In this document: piece after piece, positions 43,347 through 54,300 of the stretch
How the letters are laid out: the number at the start of each line of letters is the position of its first letter
Numbering within the stretch: the first letter of the stretch is position 1
Source: Aquimarina sp. TRL1
GTDB taxonomy: Bacteria > Bacteroidota > Bacteroidia > Flavobacteriales > Flavobacteriaceae
NCBI RefSeq assembly: GCF_013365535.1
Contig: NZ_CP053590.1
Coordinates: 3,400,501 to 3,464,500 of the forward strand
DNA length: 64,000 nt
Direction of reading: 5' to 3'
Notes under the pieces: model-generated
What the model was told of the DNA's origin: nothing
What the model saw: only the letters and a program-made list of their open reading frames with translations
Databases searched by the model: none
Position numbers and translations under genes: made by a program

Positions 43347-46325
43347 TTATTGGTGTATGGTTTCTATTGTCTCACATTCCATATGCTGATGCTCTTTTTT
43401 CTTGGCAGGTTGCGTTTTCATACCTTTATTTTTTGCCTGTAACAACAGACGAGCTAGTTTGTTTTTCTCATCTGCAATAGTATTCCTCATCGCTTTGTCT
43501 TTTTCTATATCAAAATAAATAGCTCCTTCGATAAGGGTTTTTTCGGCTTTGGCATAGATAGATAAAGGATTGTTATTCCATAGTACAAGATCTGCATCTT
43601 TCCCTACTTTAATACTTCCTACTTTATCGTCGATATGCAATAGTTTTGCCGGATTTAAGGTGACTAACTTCCAGGCGCTCACTTCATCAAGCCCTCCATA
43701 CTTCACAGCTTTTGCAGCTTCCTGATTTAATCTCCGGGACATTTCTGCATCATCACTATTAATAGCGACAGTAATTCCCTGGTTGTGCATGATTGCCGCA
43801 TTGTATGGGATCGCATCATTCACTTCGTATTTATAAGCCCACCAATCCGAAAAAGTAGACCCACCAACACCGTGTTTAGCCATTTTATCAGCAACTTTAT
43901 ATCCTTCTAGAATATGTGTAAAAGTATTTACGTTGAAATTAAATTTTTCGGCAACTTTCATCAACATATTGATCTCACTTTGTACGTACGAATGGCAACT
44001 GATAAATCGTTCTTTGTTTAGAATTTCTGCCAGTGTTTCTAATTCGATGTCTTTTCGATACGGTTTCCCGCTTTTCTTTAACGCATCATAGGCTTTTGCT
44101 CTGGAGAAATAATCGATATATACTTGTTCTACACCCATTCTTGTTTGTGGAAAGCGACTTCTGCTATTCCAGTTACTTTGTTTGACGTTTTCTCCTAATG
44201 CGAATTTTATAAATTTAGGAGCATTCGGGTATAATAAGTTATTGGCACTTTCTCCCCATTTAAGTTTTATAATAGCAGATCTTCCCCCAATAGGATTGGC
44301 AGAACCGTGTAGGATCTGAATGGTAGTAACACCCCCTGCAAGGTTTCTGTAGATATTAATATCATCTGATAAGACAACATCTTCTATACTTACTTCTGCC
44401 GAAGAGTTGTGACCGGCCTCATTTATAGATGCTGCTGCAATATGAGAATGTTCATCGATTATTCCTGAAGTAAGATGTTTTCCGGTAGCATCTATAACGT
44501 TTGCCCCTCCTGCTCGTAGGTTTTTTCCAATTGCTTCAATTTTACCATTTTTGACCAAGACATCAGTCTCATAGAGAATCCCATCTTGTTCATTAGTCCA
44601 GACGGTAGCATTTTTAAACAAAATGGTAGCGGCGGTTGGAATTTTTGAATTTCCATAAGCGATATTCGGATAGGTTACAGGGAGTACTTCTGGTTTTGTA
44701 TTGACTTCTTTTGTATCCTTTTTATCTGATTTTTTATCTGATTTTTTCTTAGCTGTAAATGTGGTAGTTGTTCCATCGGTTGTAATCGCTTTTCCTCTCC
44801 AGTTAGCAGTGTCAGTTTCTATTTTTCCTACGATTCGATTGTATGTTTTTTTAGTAACATCAGGAGAAGTAAAAGTAATAGTTACCCAGTTATCTTTGTA
44901 CTCGATTTTGCTACCCAGTGTATGCGCTCCTGATGATACCGTAATGCTGGGTTTGGAGGGGGATCCTGAAATCACCGCAGTATAGTTTTTAGCCCCTATA
45001 GTAAGATCATAAGTTCCGGTGATATCAATAATATTCATATCATTGATTATGGTTTTATTCCCTTGTACCCAGTTTTCATAAAGTATCGTATCATCCCCAA
45101 ATAAAGCTTTGTTGGTGATTAAGAAATTGGCATAGGCGCCCGGTTGTAATGTGCCAATAAGGTTACTTTTTCCTAATATTTTAGCGGGGATAGTGGTCAA
45201 GGCTTCTAAAGCAGTGGTTTTATCCAGTCCGTGCTTAATTGCTGTTTTTATCCGGGTTTTTAAATCAGCTACCTTTTTTAGTTTATAGGTAGTAAGAGAG
45301 AAAGGGACGTTGTTTTTTTTGAGTACCATTGGGTTGGTGGGAGCCTGATTCCAGTGTTTCATATCTCCAAGACTTATTGCATTTTGCATATAAGGATCTG
45401 ATACATCATAAGCATCTGGAAAATCGAGCGGGATGATGTAAGTAGCATTTGTAGCTTTTACATCCTGTATGCGGGCATATTCATCACCTCCTCCTACCAG
45501 CGTATACTGAATATTAAATTGATCTCCAACCTTATCAGCTCTCAAACTGTTTTCTCTACTTTCTGCAGCAAAGATTTGAGGAATATTTTTATTTCTTAAT
45601 AATGCTTCCAGTGACAGATCTTTATTTTCTATATTTCCTTGTGCATACCATGCAGCATCTATGTACATTTGCCGGAGTAATGCCATCGACCCCATAAGAG
45701 AGGTAGGGTAGGATTGCTTACTTTTTTTACTTTTCTTAAAAGAAAAATAATGAGCAGAACGATCTTCTATAAGTCGATCTCCATCATTTCCCTCATTATT
45801 TAGTGCAACCAATAAACCAGTACCTCGGGCAATTCCATCAGCTACATGTGTGTTGAGAACTCCAAAACCTTCTTTGATATATTCTGAAGCTTTTTTCTTG
45901 TCATACACAAACTCTTGGAGTGCGTTGGTTTCAGGGCGTATATGATCATTCCAGTAATACCCCTCTCTGGACGGGTGGAATTGAGGGTTGCTGTATGGAT
46001 TCCCTCCTTTTCCTTCTGGCTTTTTTATTCCAAATGAGGTAAAAGGGTCAATAAAAGAAGGATAGATATGCTTCCCTTTGAGATCAATAACTGTACTGTT
46101 TACCGGAATATTAACAGATTTTCCTACCTGAATAATTTTTCCTTTCCGAATTAATAAGGTACCGTTTTTTATAACTGTAGTGGGGGTGGTGTGAATTGTT
46201 GCATTCTGAAGTGCGGTGTAATTGGTGTCCGATGTTTTAACACCGTCATTTTTAGGGAAATATTCTTGTGAATGACCACTAAAAAAACCGAACATCAAAG
46301 CAAATAGCAGTAATGTTTTTTTCAT
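43347..46325 (-). CDS. Double-module secreted amidohydrolase, 992 aa
   Basis: An exported protein (signal peptide 1-19) made of two amidohydrolase modules. The first (about 25-430) has HIYPSFIDPFTSFGI, lacking HxH, and is followed by a lipocalin-like beta segment and a Lys/Ser-rich linker. The second (about 560-970) keeps IIDEHSHIA with both histidines, HSYVQSE, THILEG and NSDDAEMSRR, and so looks catalytically competent. It would therefore act as a metal-dependent peptidase or imidazolonepropionase-like hydrolase. A His-rich C-terminal tail (KKKEHQHMECE) is unusual. Co-transcribed with the downstream HxH-less homologue. Confidence 0.92.
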   Translation of the reverse strand: MKKTLLLFALMFGFFSGHSQEYFPKNDGVKTSDTNYTALQNATIHTTPTTVIKNGTLLIRKGKIIQVGKSVNIPVNSTVIDLKGKHIYPSFIDPFTSFGIKKPEGKGGNPYSNPQFHPSREGYYWNDHIRPETNALQEFVYDKKKASEYIKEGFGVLNTHVADGIARGTGLLVALNNEGNDGDRLIEDRSAHYFSFKKSKKSKQSYPTSLMGSMALLRQMYIDAAWYAQGNIENKDLSLEALLRNKNIPQIFAAESRENSLRADKVGDQFNIQYTLVGGGDEYARIQDVKATNATYIIPLDFPDAYDVSDPYMQNAISLGDMKHWNQAPTNPMVLKKNNVPFSLTTYKLKKVADLKTRIKTAIKHGLDKTTALEALTTIPAKILGKSNLIGTLQPGAYANFLITNKALFGDDTILYENWVQGNKTIINDMNIIDITGTYDLTIGAKNYTAVISGSPSKPSITVSSGAHTLGSKIEYKDNWVTITFTSPDVTKKTYNRIVGKIETDTANWRGKAITTDGTTTTFTAKKKSDKKSDKKDTKEVNTKPEVLPVTYPNIAYGNSKIPTAATILFKNATVWTNEQDGILYETDVLVKNGKIEAIGKNLRAGGANVIDATGKHLTSGIIDEHSHIAAASINEAGHNSSAEVSIEDVVLSDDINIYRNLAGGVTTIQILHGSANPIGGRSAIIKLKWGESANNLLYPNAPKFIKFALGENVKQSNWNSRSRFPQTRMGVEQVYIDYFSRAKAYDALKKSGKPYRKDIELETLAEILNKERFISCHSYVQSEINMLMKVAEKFNFNVNTFTHILEGYKVADKMAKHGVGGSTFSDWWAYKYEVNDAIPYNAAIMHNQGITVAINSDDAEMSRRLNQEAAKAVKYGGLDEVSAWKLVTLNPAKLLHIDDKVGSIKVGKDADLVLWNNNPLSIYAKAEKTLIEGAIYFDIEKDKAMRNTIADEKNKLARLLLQAKNKGMKTQPAKKKEHQHMECETIETIHQ

Positions 46326-46523
46326 TGTTAATGATATTGTTTGTGTTTACTGGGGATGATATATAGATATCCCCCATCAATCTTTGCGATATAGGCATTG
46401 CTCCTCAAGCAAAGAAGTGTCTATGATACTAAATATTAAATGTTATATGGGTTTTAAAGATAAATCTTAGGAGAGAAAGACTTAAGGAATTAGTAAATTT
46501 TTAACAGCTGAGGTTGAAATTTA

Positions 46524-47597
46524 TTACTTTTTGAAGCTTTTATCTTTGAAATAGTTAACAATTAAAGCCGAAACATAGCTGTATGTTTCAATTCCATCCG
46601 GTTGATTATTAGCTTTTAAATAGCTGTCATAAGTACTTTTGAAAAGTGGCTCAATAGGATTTTGATATTGATCCCAGAAATCTCGCACTTCCTGATAATT
46701 TTTACGGATTCCCGGACGTAATTTTTCGAGTAAACAAATTGCTTTTTGCTCATCTCTCAGGTATAAATCATTTATGCAGTATCTGAGTGCAAAGGTAGTT
46801 CCGCTATAATTAAAATATCGGTCCTTTGAAGCCAGTGTTGCTAATACAGCAATAAAATTAGCTTCATTTTCTTTAGCAAACCCTAATTGATGTGCTTCTT
46901 CATGGCAACTTGTTGTAGGGAATTTAAAAGGTAAGATTAAGGCATTTACCTGTGCTTCATTCGTAACAGGGTTTAGGTACCCACTAAATCCCATATATGT
47001 CAAAGGTAGACTTAATAAAGATTTTTTTATACTTCCAGGTTGGTATCGAAAATTGGGATATGTATTCCCCAATTCCTGATAGGCAGGAACTGTTTTTTGA
47101 AAAATATCATCTTTAGAATATGGAATTCGTACGGAAACTGAATCATTTTGTTCTAGTTCTGAATGAAGTGCATTAGCTTGCTCTATTAAATGTTCAGTCA
47201 CTTTGATAAGGGCTTCTTCATCGTATTGATCTTCGATTTGAAGAATGGAATGAAGCGGCATTCTATAGTAGTTTAATCCCCATAATATATGAAAACAAGC
47301 ATATACAATTGATAAAGTAGCTCCGATTTCTATTAGGATCTCTTTCCAGGAATACTTTTTTTTGAAGAGTACTTTGTATAAAAACCGAAGGAGTAAAAAA
47401 ATGAGAAGGATATAGGCGATATCTCCAAAAGAAAAGGGCAACCAGCCCAAAGCATATCGCAACAATGTACTGATAAAAGGATAAATACCATTACTATAAT
47501 ATTGTTCTACAAACTCCGGGACAAGAGAGAGTATTTTTACAATTACTATTTGTAATGGGAGTAAAAATACAAGAATACGTTTTGTTGTCAATTGCAT
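46524..47597 (-). CDS. DUF3810 membrane protein with a zincin-type HEEAH motif
   Basis: A 357-residue protein from the ATG at 47597 (the TTG at 47648 would add 17 unlikely residues). Two or three TM helices occupy the first ~120 residues. The remainder is soluble and carries SCHEEAHQLGFAKENEANFIA (about 230-250), where HEEAH plus a downstream Glu is a gluzincin-type metal site. The family is DUF3810 of Bacteroidetes, whose substrates are unknown. Likely a membrane metalloprotease. Confidence 0.88.
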   Translation of the reverse strand: MQLTTKRILVFLLPLQIVIVKILSLVPEFVEQYYSNGIYPFISTLLRYALGWLPFSFGDIAYILLIFLLLRFLYKVLFKKKYSWKEILIEIGATLSIVYACFHILWGLNYYRMPLHSILQIEDQYDEEALIKVTEHLIEQANALHSELEQNDSVSVRIPYSKDDIFQKTVPAYQELGNTYPNFRYQPGSIKKSLLSLPLTYMGFSGYLNPVTNEAQVNALILPFKFPTTSCHEEAHQLGFAKENEANFIAVLATLASKDRYFNYSGTTFALRYCINDLYLRDEQKAICLLEKLRPGIRKNYQEVRDFWDQYQNPIEPLFKSTYDSYLKANNQPDGIETYSYVSALIVNYFKDKSFKK

Positions 47598-47691
47598 AAG
47601 GTAAATGTATGATCTAAAATTAAAAAATCCGTTCTTTGCGGAAAGCAAAACAACGATTTAACGTAATTTTACCATTAAAACATACAAGATT

Positions 47692-49152
47692 ATGAGTTCA
47701 GAAATAAGAAAGCTGGAGCCGGTATCAGTCTGGAATAAGTTTGCAGATCTTAATGAGGTTCCCAGACCTTCAAAAAAAGAAGAGCGGGTTATCGCATTTA
47801 TGAAATCTTTTGGAGAGTCATTGGGATTGGAGACAAAGGTAGATAAAATAGGAAATGTATTTATTAATAAACCGGCTACTCCTGGATTAGAAGATCGAAA
47901 AACGGTAGTGATGCAATCACATCTTGATATGGTACATCAAAAAAATGCGGATACGGTTTTCGATTTTGACACACAGGGAATAGAAATGTATGTAGAGGGA
48001 GATTGGGTAAAAGCAGCTGGAACAACACTTGGTGCTGATAATGGATTAGGAGTAGCTACGATTATGGCTATATTAGAATCGACAGATATTCCGCATCCTG
48101 CTATTGAAGCACTGTTTACGATTGATGAAGAAACTGGTATGACCGGGGCAATGGGTTTAGAAGCTGGATGGTTAACAGGAGATATTTTACTAAATCTGGA
48201 TACAGAAGAAGATGATGAAATAGGAGTAGGCTGTGCTGGAGGAATCGATGTAACAGCTTCGATGTCCTATAAAGAAGAAACATTAGAAGGTGCATATGCC
48301 GGATATTCAATTGCTGTAAGAGGTTTGAATGGAGGACATTCCGGGATGGATATTCATAAAGGGTTAGGAAATGCGAATAAGATAATGAATCGCGTATTGC
48401 ATCTTGGGATTACTCAGTTTGGACTGAGAGTTCATGAGGTCCGTGGTGGGAGTTTACGAAATGCCATTCCAAGAGAAAGTTTTGCCAAAGTACAAGTACC
48501 TGTAGCGGAAGTTACAGCATTTGAAGCTGAAAGTAAGAGGTTAATAGCAACTATTAAAAATGATTTTTCTATTACAGAAGCCGATTTGGAAATTGTAATA
48601 GAAAATACAGAAGTCCCTTTACAGGTCGTAAGTGAAGCGGTAAGTACTAAGTTAATAAAAGCGATATACGCCGCGCATAATGGAGTGTATAGAATGAGTC
48701 CTTCCATAGCAGATCTTGTAGAAGCCTCTAATAATATAGCCAAAGTAACAATAGGGGGAGGAGAGGTTATTATCGAATGTCTGACCAGGAGTAGTGTAGA
48801 ATCTTCTAAGGAGGATGTCGTAAATACCTTAACAGCTACTTTTGAGCTATGCGGATGTCAGGTGAAGACAAGTGGTGATTATCCTGGATGGGCACCAAAT
48901 ATGGAGTCTCCGATTTTAAAGGTTTTAGATACATTATATCAAAAGTTAAATGGAGAAAAAGCACATATAGCAGCCTGTCATGCAGGATTGGAATGTGGAA
49001 TATTAGGACAAAACTACCCGGATATGGATATGATTTCTTTTGGTCCTACCATTTTAGGAGCACATTCCCCGGATGAACGTGCAAGCATTTCTTCCCTACA
49101 AAAATATTGGAAGTTTGTCAAAGAGATTTTAGCAAATATTCCGAAACAGTAA
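47692..49152 (+). CDS. pepD: Aminoacyl-histidine dipeptidase (peptidase D, M20 family)
   Basis: A 486-residue cytosolic dipeptidase. Metal and catalytic motifs are intact: SHLDMVHQKN (about 81-90), GADNGLGVATIMA (about 116-128), DEETGMTGA (about 145-153) and a C-terminal HAGLECG. A lid domain (about 185-370) is inserted as in PepD. No signal peptide. It cleaves Xaa-His dipeptides. Confidence 0.95.
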   Translation: MSSEIRKLEPVSVWNKFADLNEVPRPSKKEERVIAFMKSFGESLGLETKVDKIGNVFINKPATPGLEDRKTVVMQSHLDMVHQKNADTVFDFDTQGIEMYVEGDWVKAAGTTLGADNGLGVATIMAILESTDIPHPAIEALFTIDEETGMTGAMGLEAGWLTGDILLNLDTEEDDEIGVGCAGGIDVTASMSYKEETLEGAYAGYSIAVRGLNGGHSGMDIHKGLGNANKIMNRVLHLGITQFGLRVHEVRGGSLRNAIPRESFAKVQVPVAEVTAFEAESKRLIATIKNDFSITEADLEIVIENTEVPLQVVSEAVSTKLIKAIYAAHNGVYRMSPSIADLVEASNNIAKVTIGGGEVIIECLTRSSVESSKEDVVNTLTATFELCGCQVKTSGDYPGWAPNMESPILKVLDTLYQKLNGEKAHIAACHAGLECGILGQNYPDMDMISFGPTILGAHSPDERASISSLQKYWKFVKEILANIPKQ

Positions 49153-49172
49153 AAAGTAATTTAACTCTAAAA

Positions 49173-49203
49173 AAGAAGCCATTCAATTCATGAATGGCTT
49201 CTT
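49173..49203 (-). terminator. Terminator of the S41 peptidase gene
   Basis: AAGAAGCCATTCA (49173-49185) and TGAATGGCTTCTT (49191-49203) form a perfect 13-bp stem. The T tract is on the minus-strand side, so it mainly ends the S41 gene; pepD may use it less efficiently. Confidence 0.8.
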
Positions 49204-49215
49204 GGTATATGGTAA

Positions 49216-50670
49216 TTATTTATGTTCTCGATCAAGGATAAATTGTAGTTCAGGATCTTTTTCTTCTAGAAGATACTTCATGTATTGATCTACAGGAACT
49301 ATATGATCAGGAATAATTCCATGTGGGGTGTCAATCACATCCCCAAAATATAGTTCGGTAATAGGAATTCGAACTCTTAATTTCGTTTTTGGAAGTTTAT
49401 AGTTCATGAACCACCCGGCAAAAGTGGTGTTTTCATTTCCACCTGTTTCTATTCCTACAATACTTCCTCTTTTATGATCTTTGAATAGTTTAGCGAAATA
49501 CACGGCCGCAGAAAAAGTATTTCCTCCTATAGTAGTATATACAGTTCCTTTAAAATTGTCTTTGTCCGGAGGGAAGTTTTCTAAAATTCCTTCTTTTAAT
49601 CGATCATTTCCGATGTAAATACTGTCTTTTTTATCAAAACGTTGGTACAGGAAGTTTTCGAAATTTTTAATTCCTTCATACCCTACAGGTGCTCCATTTT
49701 CATCGATCAGATTTTCAGAATACAATTTAATAGTACTAGTCTTATAATTAAATAGATTTTTAAAATTAGTATCTGTAATAAATGAAAATAATAAAGCTGC
49801 AATATTTGGATTTCCCCCGGGATTGTTTCGAATATCGATAATAACCGTCTTATATTGATCAGCATTCATTTTTTTGAAAAACTTACTAAATTCTTTATAA
49901 GCGTATGCTTCGTTTATATTAAAACTATTAACTGTTAGAATTCCCGTTTTCGAATCAGGAAGATAATGACCGTGAATTGTTTTGTATTGTTCCAGTTTAT
50001 TAATCGGATGCATTGCCTGAAAAGCTCTTCTGTATAATTCATAATAATCTACAGCGGGAACTTGAATTGTTTTCAGAGAACCTGTATTTATGTTCTTGTA
50101 TTCTATTGAAAATGAAGTAACATTTTTTTGAATGTAATTAGAGTAATAAAAAGGGAAGTCAGATGAAATGTTTGTTTCTGTATTTGTTTTGATATACCCA
50201 TCTCCATGAATATAGTAGTGAAGTTTATCTATGATTTCTTTTGTAGCTATTTTTTCTATAGCAGTAATCTCCGTTCCAAAGGGAAGGGTGGTGTTTTTAT
50301 AATTAATAAACATTTTTCCACCCCTTACGAGTACAGGAAAAGGAAAGAAAATGTCGTTCATAATAGTGTAATCTATAAAATCTTCAGGAGGAGTGTAACT
50401 GAGATGACCATCTCCGAATCGATTTAACGCTTGTATAAAATGATGATAGGAAGGCTCTTTTTTTAAACGTTTGATCGCATTTTTTTTGTTTTTTAATTGT
50501 AATTCTTTTGATACGTACTTATACGGATTAGGGTGTTGAGCTTCAATCGTTTTGTCAAGTGTTTCTAAATCCGATAAGTAGTCATCTAATGTGAGTTTTT
50601 CAATGTCGATTTCCTGAGAAAAACCAAACTGTATTAATAATACGAGAATAAAGGGTACATGTTTTTTCAT
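49216..50670 (-). CDS. S41 family (C-terminal processing) peptidase
   Basis: A 484-residue exported protein (signal peptide to about residue 18, ending GFSQ). The C-terminal half has the S41 fold: VIIDIRNNPGGN (about 284-295) and the nucleophile region TIGGNTFSAAVYFAKLF, where Ser follows TF. There is no obvious PDZ domain; the N-terminal ~200 residues are an unrecognised helical/beta region with KDLETLDKTIEAQHPNPY-like character typical of Bacteroidetes S41 enzymes. Single gene. Confidence 0.9.
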   Translation of the reverse strand: MKKHVPFILVLLIQFGFSQEIDIEKLTLDDYLSDLETLDKTIEAQHPNPYKYVSKELQLKNKKNAIKRLKKEPSYHHFIQALNRFGDGHLSYTPPEDFIDYTIMNDIFFPFPVLVRGGKMFINYKNTTLPFGTEITAIEKIATKEIIDKLHYYIHGDGYIKTNTETNISSDFPFYYSNYIQKNVTSFSIEYKNINTGSLKTIQVPAVDYYELYRRAFQAMHPINKLEQYKTIHGHYLPDSKTGILTVNSFNINEAYAYKEFSKFFKKMNADQYKTVIIDIRNNPGGNPNIAALLFSFITDTNFKNLFNYKTSTIKLYSENLIDENGAPVGYEGIKNFENFLYQRFDKKDSIYIGNDRLKEGILENFPPDKDNFKGTVYTTIGGNTFSAAVYFAKLFKDHKRGSIVGIETGGNENTTFAGWFMNYKLPKTKLRVRIPITELYFGDVIDTPHGIIPDHIVPVDQYMKYLLEEKDPELQFILDREHK

Positions 50671-51289
50671 AAAAATAATTAAGATTTTTTTGAGTGTCTC
50701 AAATTCAATAATTGTACCAGTGACTCATTTCAAAAAGTGTATGTTGCGGGAAACGAGTTTTTTAAGGGAGTTTTATGTTTTTATTGTATTTTTTTAACAA
50801 ACCAGAATGGCACCCGATTAGAAGAAAAAAAGTTTATAAAGAAAATATGTCATTGATGCTTTTCACTTTTATAATCTGAATAGTTGCAGGTTATGTATAA
50901 AAAAGGAGTCATTGGTATAGAAAACGATTCCAGTGGTATAATTTAGTTTAGTATGTATTCAAGATTTTATTTTTTTATTAAATGGTTGATAAAGTGTTTT
51001 TTATGATAAACGAAGTATTTGGATGAAATTTCTTTGAGAAAAAAGACATGTTTTCTTGGACTTACCTAAAGGAAACTAATATTAAAAAGAGGATGAGTAA
51101 TACACAGCCTTTATCTGAAGATACAGCATTGTTTTGTTATATCGCTGCCATGCAAAGAAAAAAATGCAGATACTATTTACCTATTAGGGAAGTCTTTGAT
51201 GTTTTGGTTTGCTAAGAAATTAAAATTTATTTCCTGTATCATGCTTTGTAGACTTGGCTTAGAAGAAATCACAAAGTTTGATCTACATT

Positions 51290-51331
51290 TTACCCCGAAA
51301 TTACTAATTTGTTTCAAACGAATACCTCGTG
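51290..51331 (-). repeat. Dispersed intergenic repeat, copy C (most diverged)
   Basis: Read on the minus strand this matches copy B at about 30 of 42 positions, keeping CACGA, ATTCGT and GAAACAA. In this copy the outer arms TTACCCCGAA and TTCGGGGTAA are complementary, giving an extended foldback not seen in the other two copies. Confidence 0.6.
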
Positions 51332-51348
51332 TTTTTACTTCGGGGTAA
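51290..51348. promoter_or_regulatory. Long-armed inverted repeat in the S8 protease leader
   Basis: TTACCCCGAA (51290-51299) and TTCGGGGTAA (51339-51348) are perfect complements separated by 39 nt, ending 49 bp before the S8 protease ATG. It could fold in the mRNA leader or act as a DNA site. Confidence 0.45.
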
Positions 51349-51397
51349 TTCACTAACTTATATACACACAATTTTTTTAACTTTTAAAACTCAACTT

Positions 51398-54300
51398 ATG
51401 ATTACAAAAAAGAATGTTTTGTTGGCTTTCTTACTGTTTTCGATTTTCGTCACAGCGCAGGATAAAGCAGATAGAGAGCAAATAAAACAACAGACAAACG
51501 TACAAGCGTTACAGAAGATTATTGAACAGTCAGAGCGTCAGCTCAAAAATAATTTTACAAAGGCTACTAAACAAAAAATCCCCCTAAGCAGAACTAATAA
51601 AGATGGTGCTCTGGGAGTCTTGTATTCTTTTGATAAACAAGGAAATCCGGTATATGCTTATGATGATAATGTCGATGCTGCGATTAGTTGTCGGGCGAAT
51701 AAGATATGGAGAGGAGGAAGTACGGGATTAAATCTAACAGGTTCAGGGATCGAAATTGGTGTTTGGGAGAGTGGTGCAGCCAGTCCAACCCATCAGGAGC
51801 TCAGAGGAAGTACCTCTAATGGAGATGGGGCTTTGCCAACGAATCACGGAACCCATACAGGAGGGACGCTAATTGCCAAAGGAATTGTTCCAGCAGCTAG
51901 AGGATTTGCTTCAGAGGCAACATTAAAAAGTTATACTGCAACAGGAATGGTCGCAGAAGCTGCCAGTTTTGCGGCTGCCGGAGGAATCCTGGCAAATAAT
52001 TCAAATTCTCCAATTGGTCCTTATGGTTTGTATGATGATAATGCCAGAGATATGGATAATGTAGCCTATAATGCCCCGTTCTATCTACATTGCAAATCAG
52101 CAGGAAATAACGGAGGAAGATATGGATCTATATATGGAAACCAATTAGCTAAGAATTTATTTGTTGTTGCCAATGCGAATGATGTACCTAATTATACAGG
52201 ACCAACATCGGTAACTATGGCAAGTTCCAGTACCTATGGACCTCCTAAAGATTGGAGAGTAAAACCTGATATTACCAATAATGGAGTAGATGTATATTCA
52301 TCAGATGCTATTAGTGATACCAGTTATAGTTCTAAAACAGGAACTTCGATGTCTACTCCTGCTACTGCTGGGACTGTTGCCTTATTGCAGCAGTATTACA
52401 AAAGTAAAAACGGAGTATATATGAAAGCTGCTACCGCAAAAGCACTTGTTATAGGTACGGCAGATGAAATAGGAGCTCATGATGGTCCTGACTTTAGAGG
52501 AGGATGGGGATTGGTAAATGCAGAAAGAGCTGCAGCAGTTATTACCAATAATGGAGCCGCAGCTGTTATCGAAGAGACTAGACTTCGCTCTGGGGGAACA
52601 TATACTCGGTCAATTACTTCTGATGGAAGAACTCCTTTGGCAGTTACTGTAGTGTGGAATGATCCGGCAGGAACCCCAACTTCGGGAAATGCATTGGCAT
52701 TAGTAAATGATTTGGATCTTAGGGTTATAGGAGGGAATAATACTTATTTTCCTTGGGTGATGGTTCCCAATGCAACCTATGATAATTATACTGACCCTGC
52801 ACAAAAAGGAGATAACTTTAGAGACAATGTAGAGAAAATTGATGCCGTTTTACCAGCAGGGACGTACCGAATTGAGGTCACACATAAAGGAACACTAAGT
52901 AATAATTCACAAGATTTTTCTTTGGTGATAAATGGAATTAAAACAAATCCAGATACGATACCTCCAACACCTCCTACAAATGTAACCGCAGTTGGAGTAT
53001 ATTCAACTACGATAGCACTTTCATGGAACGCGGCAACGGATAATATCGGAGTGACATCCTATGAGATTTTTCAGGACGGAGTTCGTGTAGGAACTTCTAC
53101 GGATACGGCATATACTGTTACCGGGCTTCGCCCGTTAACCACTTATCGTTTTTATGTAAAGGCGAAAGATGGTGCTGGAAACGTATCGACCAATAGTAAT
53201 ACAGTTAGTGTTACCACTGTAGCAACACCAGCATGTACTGGAGTAACTTCATTTCCGTATACAGAAAGCTTTGAAACAGACTTTGGCGTTTGGGTAAACG
53301 CAACTACTGATGATATCCAATGGACCAGAGATTCAGGAGGAACTCCCTCTACAGGAACGGGACCTTCATCGGGACAACAGGGAGCCTATTATATTTATAC
53401 AGAAGCCTCTACTAATGTAAGCCCGGTAGGGAGTCCTAATAAAGTAGCTATTTTGGATAGCCCATGTATCGACCTAAAAGGAACAGCAGATTATTCGATG
53501 GAATTTGGATATCATATGAAAGGGACTGCTATGGGAACCATGGAATTATTAGTGAGTACAGATAATGGAGTAACGTATTCATCACTTTGGTCAAAAACAG
53601 GAACTCAGGGAAGTAACTGGAATCAGGCAAGGGTTTCTTTGTCTCCATATGCCGGATCGGTTATTAAACTGAGAATAAAAGGTGTTACAGGGAGTGGATG
53701 GAGTAGTGATATGGCATTGGATAACCTTCGTATTTTAGAAATGGTACCAGATAATGAGTCACCAACTCCTCCAACGGCAGTAATGGCTTCCTCTGTTTCT
53801 TCTAATTCAATACTTCTTTCATGGACAGCATCTACGGATAATGTAGGAGTCACTGGGTATGACATATTTCAGGATGGAGTAAAAGTGGGAACTTCAGCGT
53901 CCAGTTCTTATCAGGTTGTCGGGCTTTCGCCTACTACAGCTTATCGCTTTTATGTAAGAGCTACAGATGCAGCAGGAAATATTTCGGGAAATAGTAATGT
54001 GGTTAATGTAACAACAACTGCGACCCCTTCTTGTTCTGGAGTAAGTGTTTTTCCTTACACAGAAAGTTTTGAAACAGGTTTAGGTATGTGGACAAATGAG
54101 CTAGGAGATGATATTCAGTGGACCAGAGATTCGGGAGGAACCCCTTCATTTGGTACAGGTCCCTCATCGGGGCAACAAGGAGCTTATTATCTTTATACCG
54201 AAGCGTCTTCTAATACCACTCCCGTGGGAAATCCTAATAAAGTAGCTTTACTGACCAGTGACTGTATTGACTTAAGTGCAGGGAGTAATTATTCGTTGGA

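Larger units (their letters stand above)
50671..51397. other. Long divergent intergenic region between two secreted protease genes
   Basis: 727 bp, no credible gene. A 64-codon minus-strand ORF over 51177-51371 overlaps the dispersed repeat and is not supported. The right end holds a 10-bp inverted repeat (51290-51299 with 51339-51348) and repeat copy C. No consensus promoter was recognised for either gene. Confidence 0.5.

Noticed and set aside
51177-51371. 64-codon minus-strand ORF upstream of the S8 protease
   Set aside because: Its sequence coincides with the dispersed repeat and the inverted repeat; translations of the other repeat copies are interrupted or lack a start codon.
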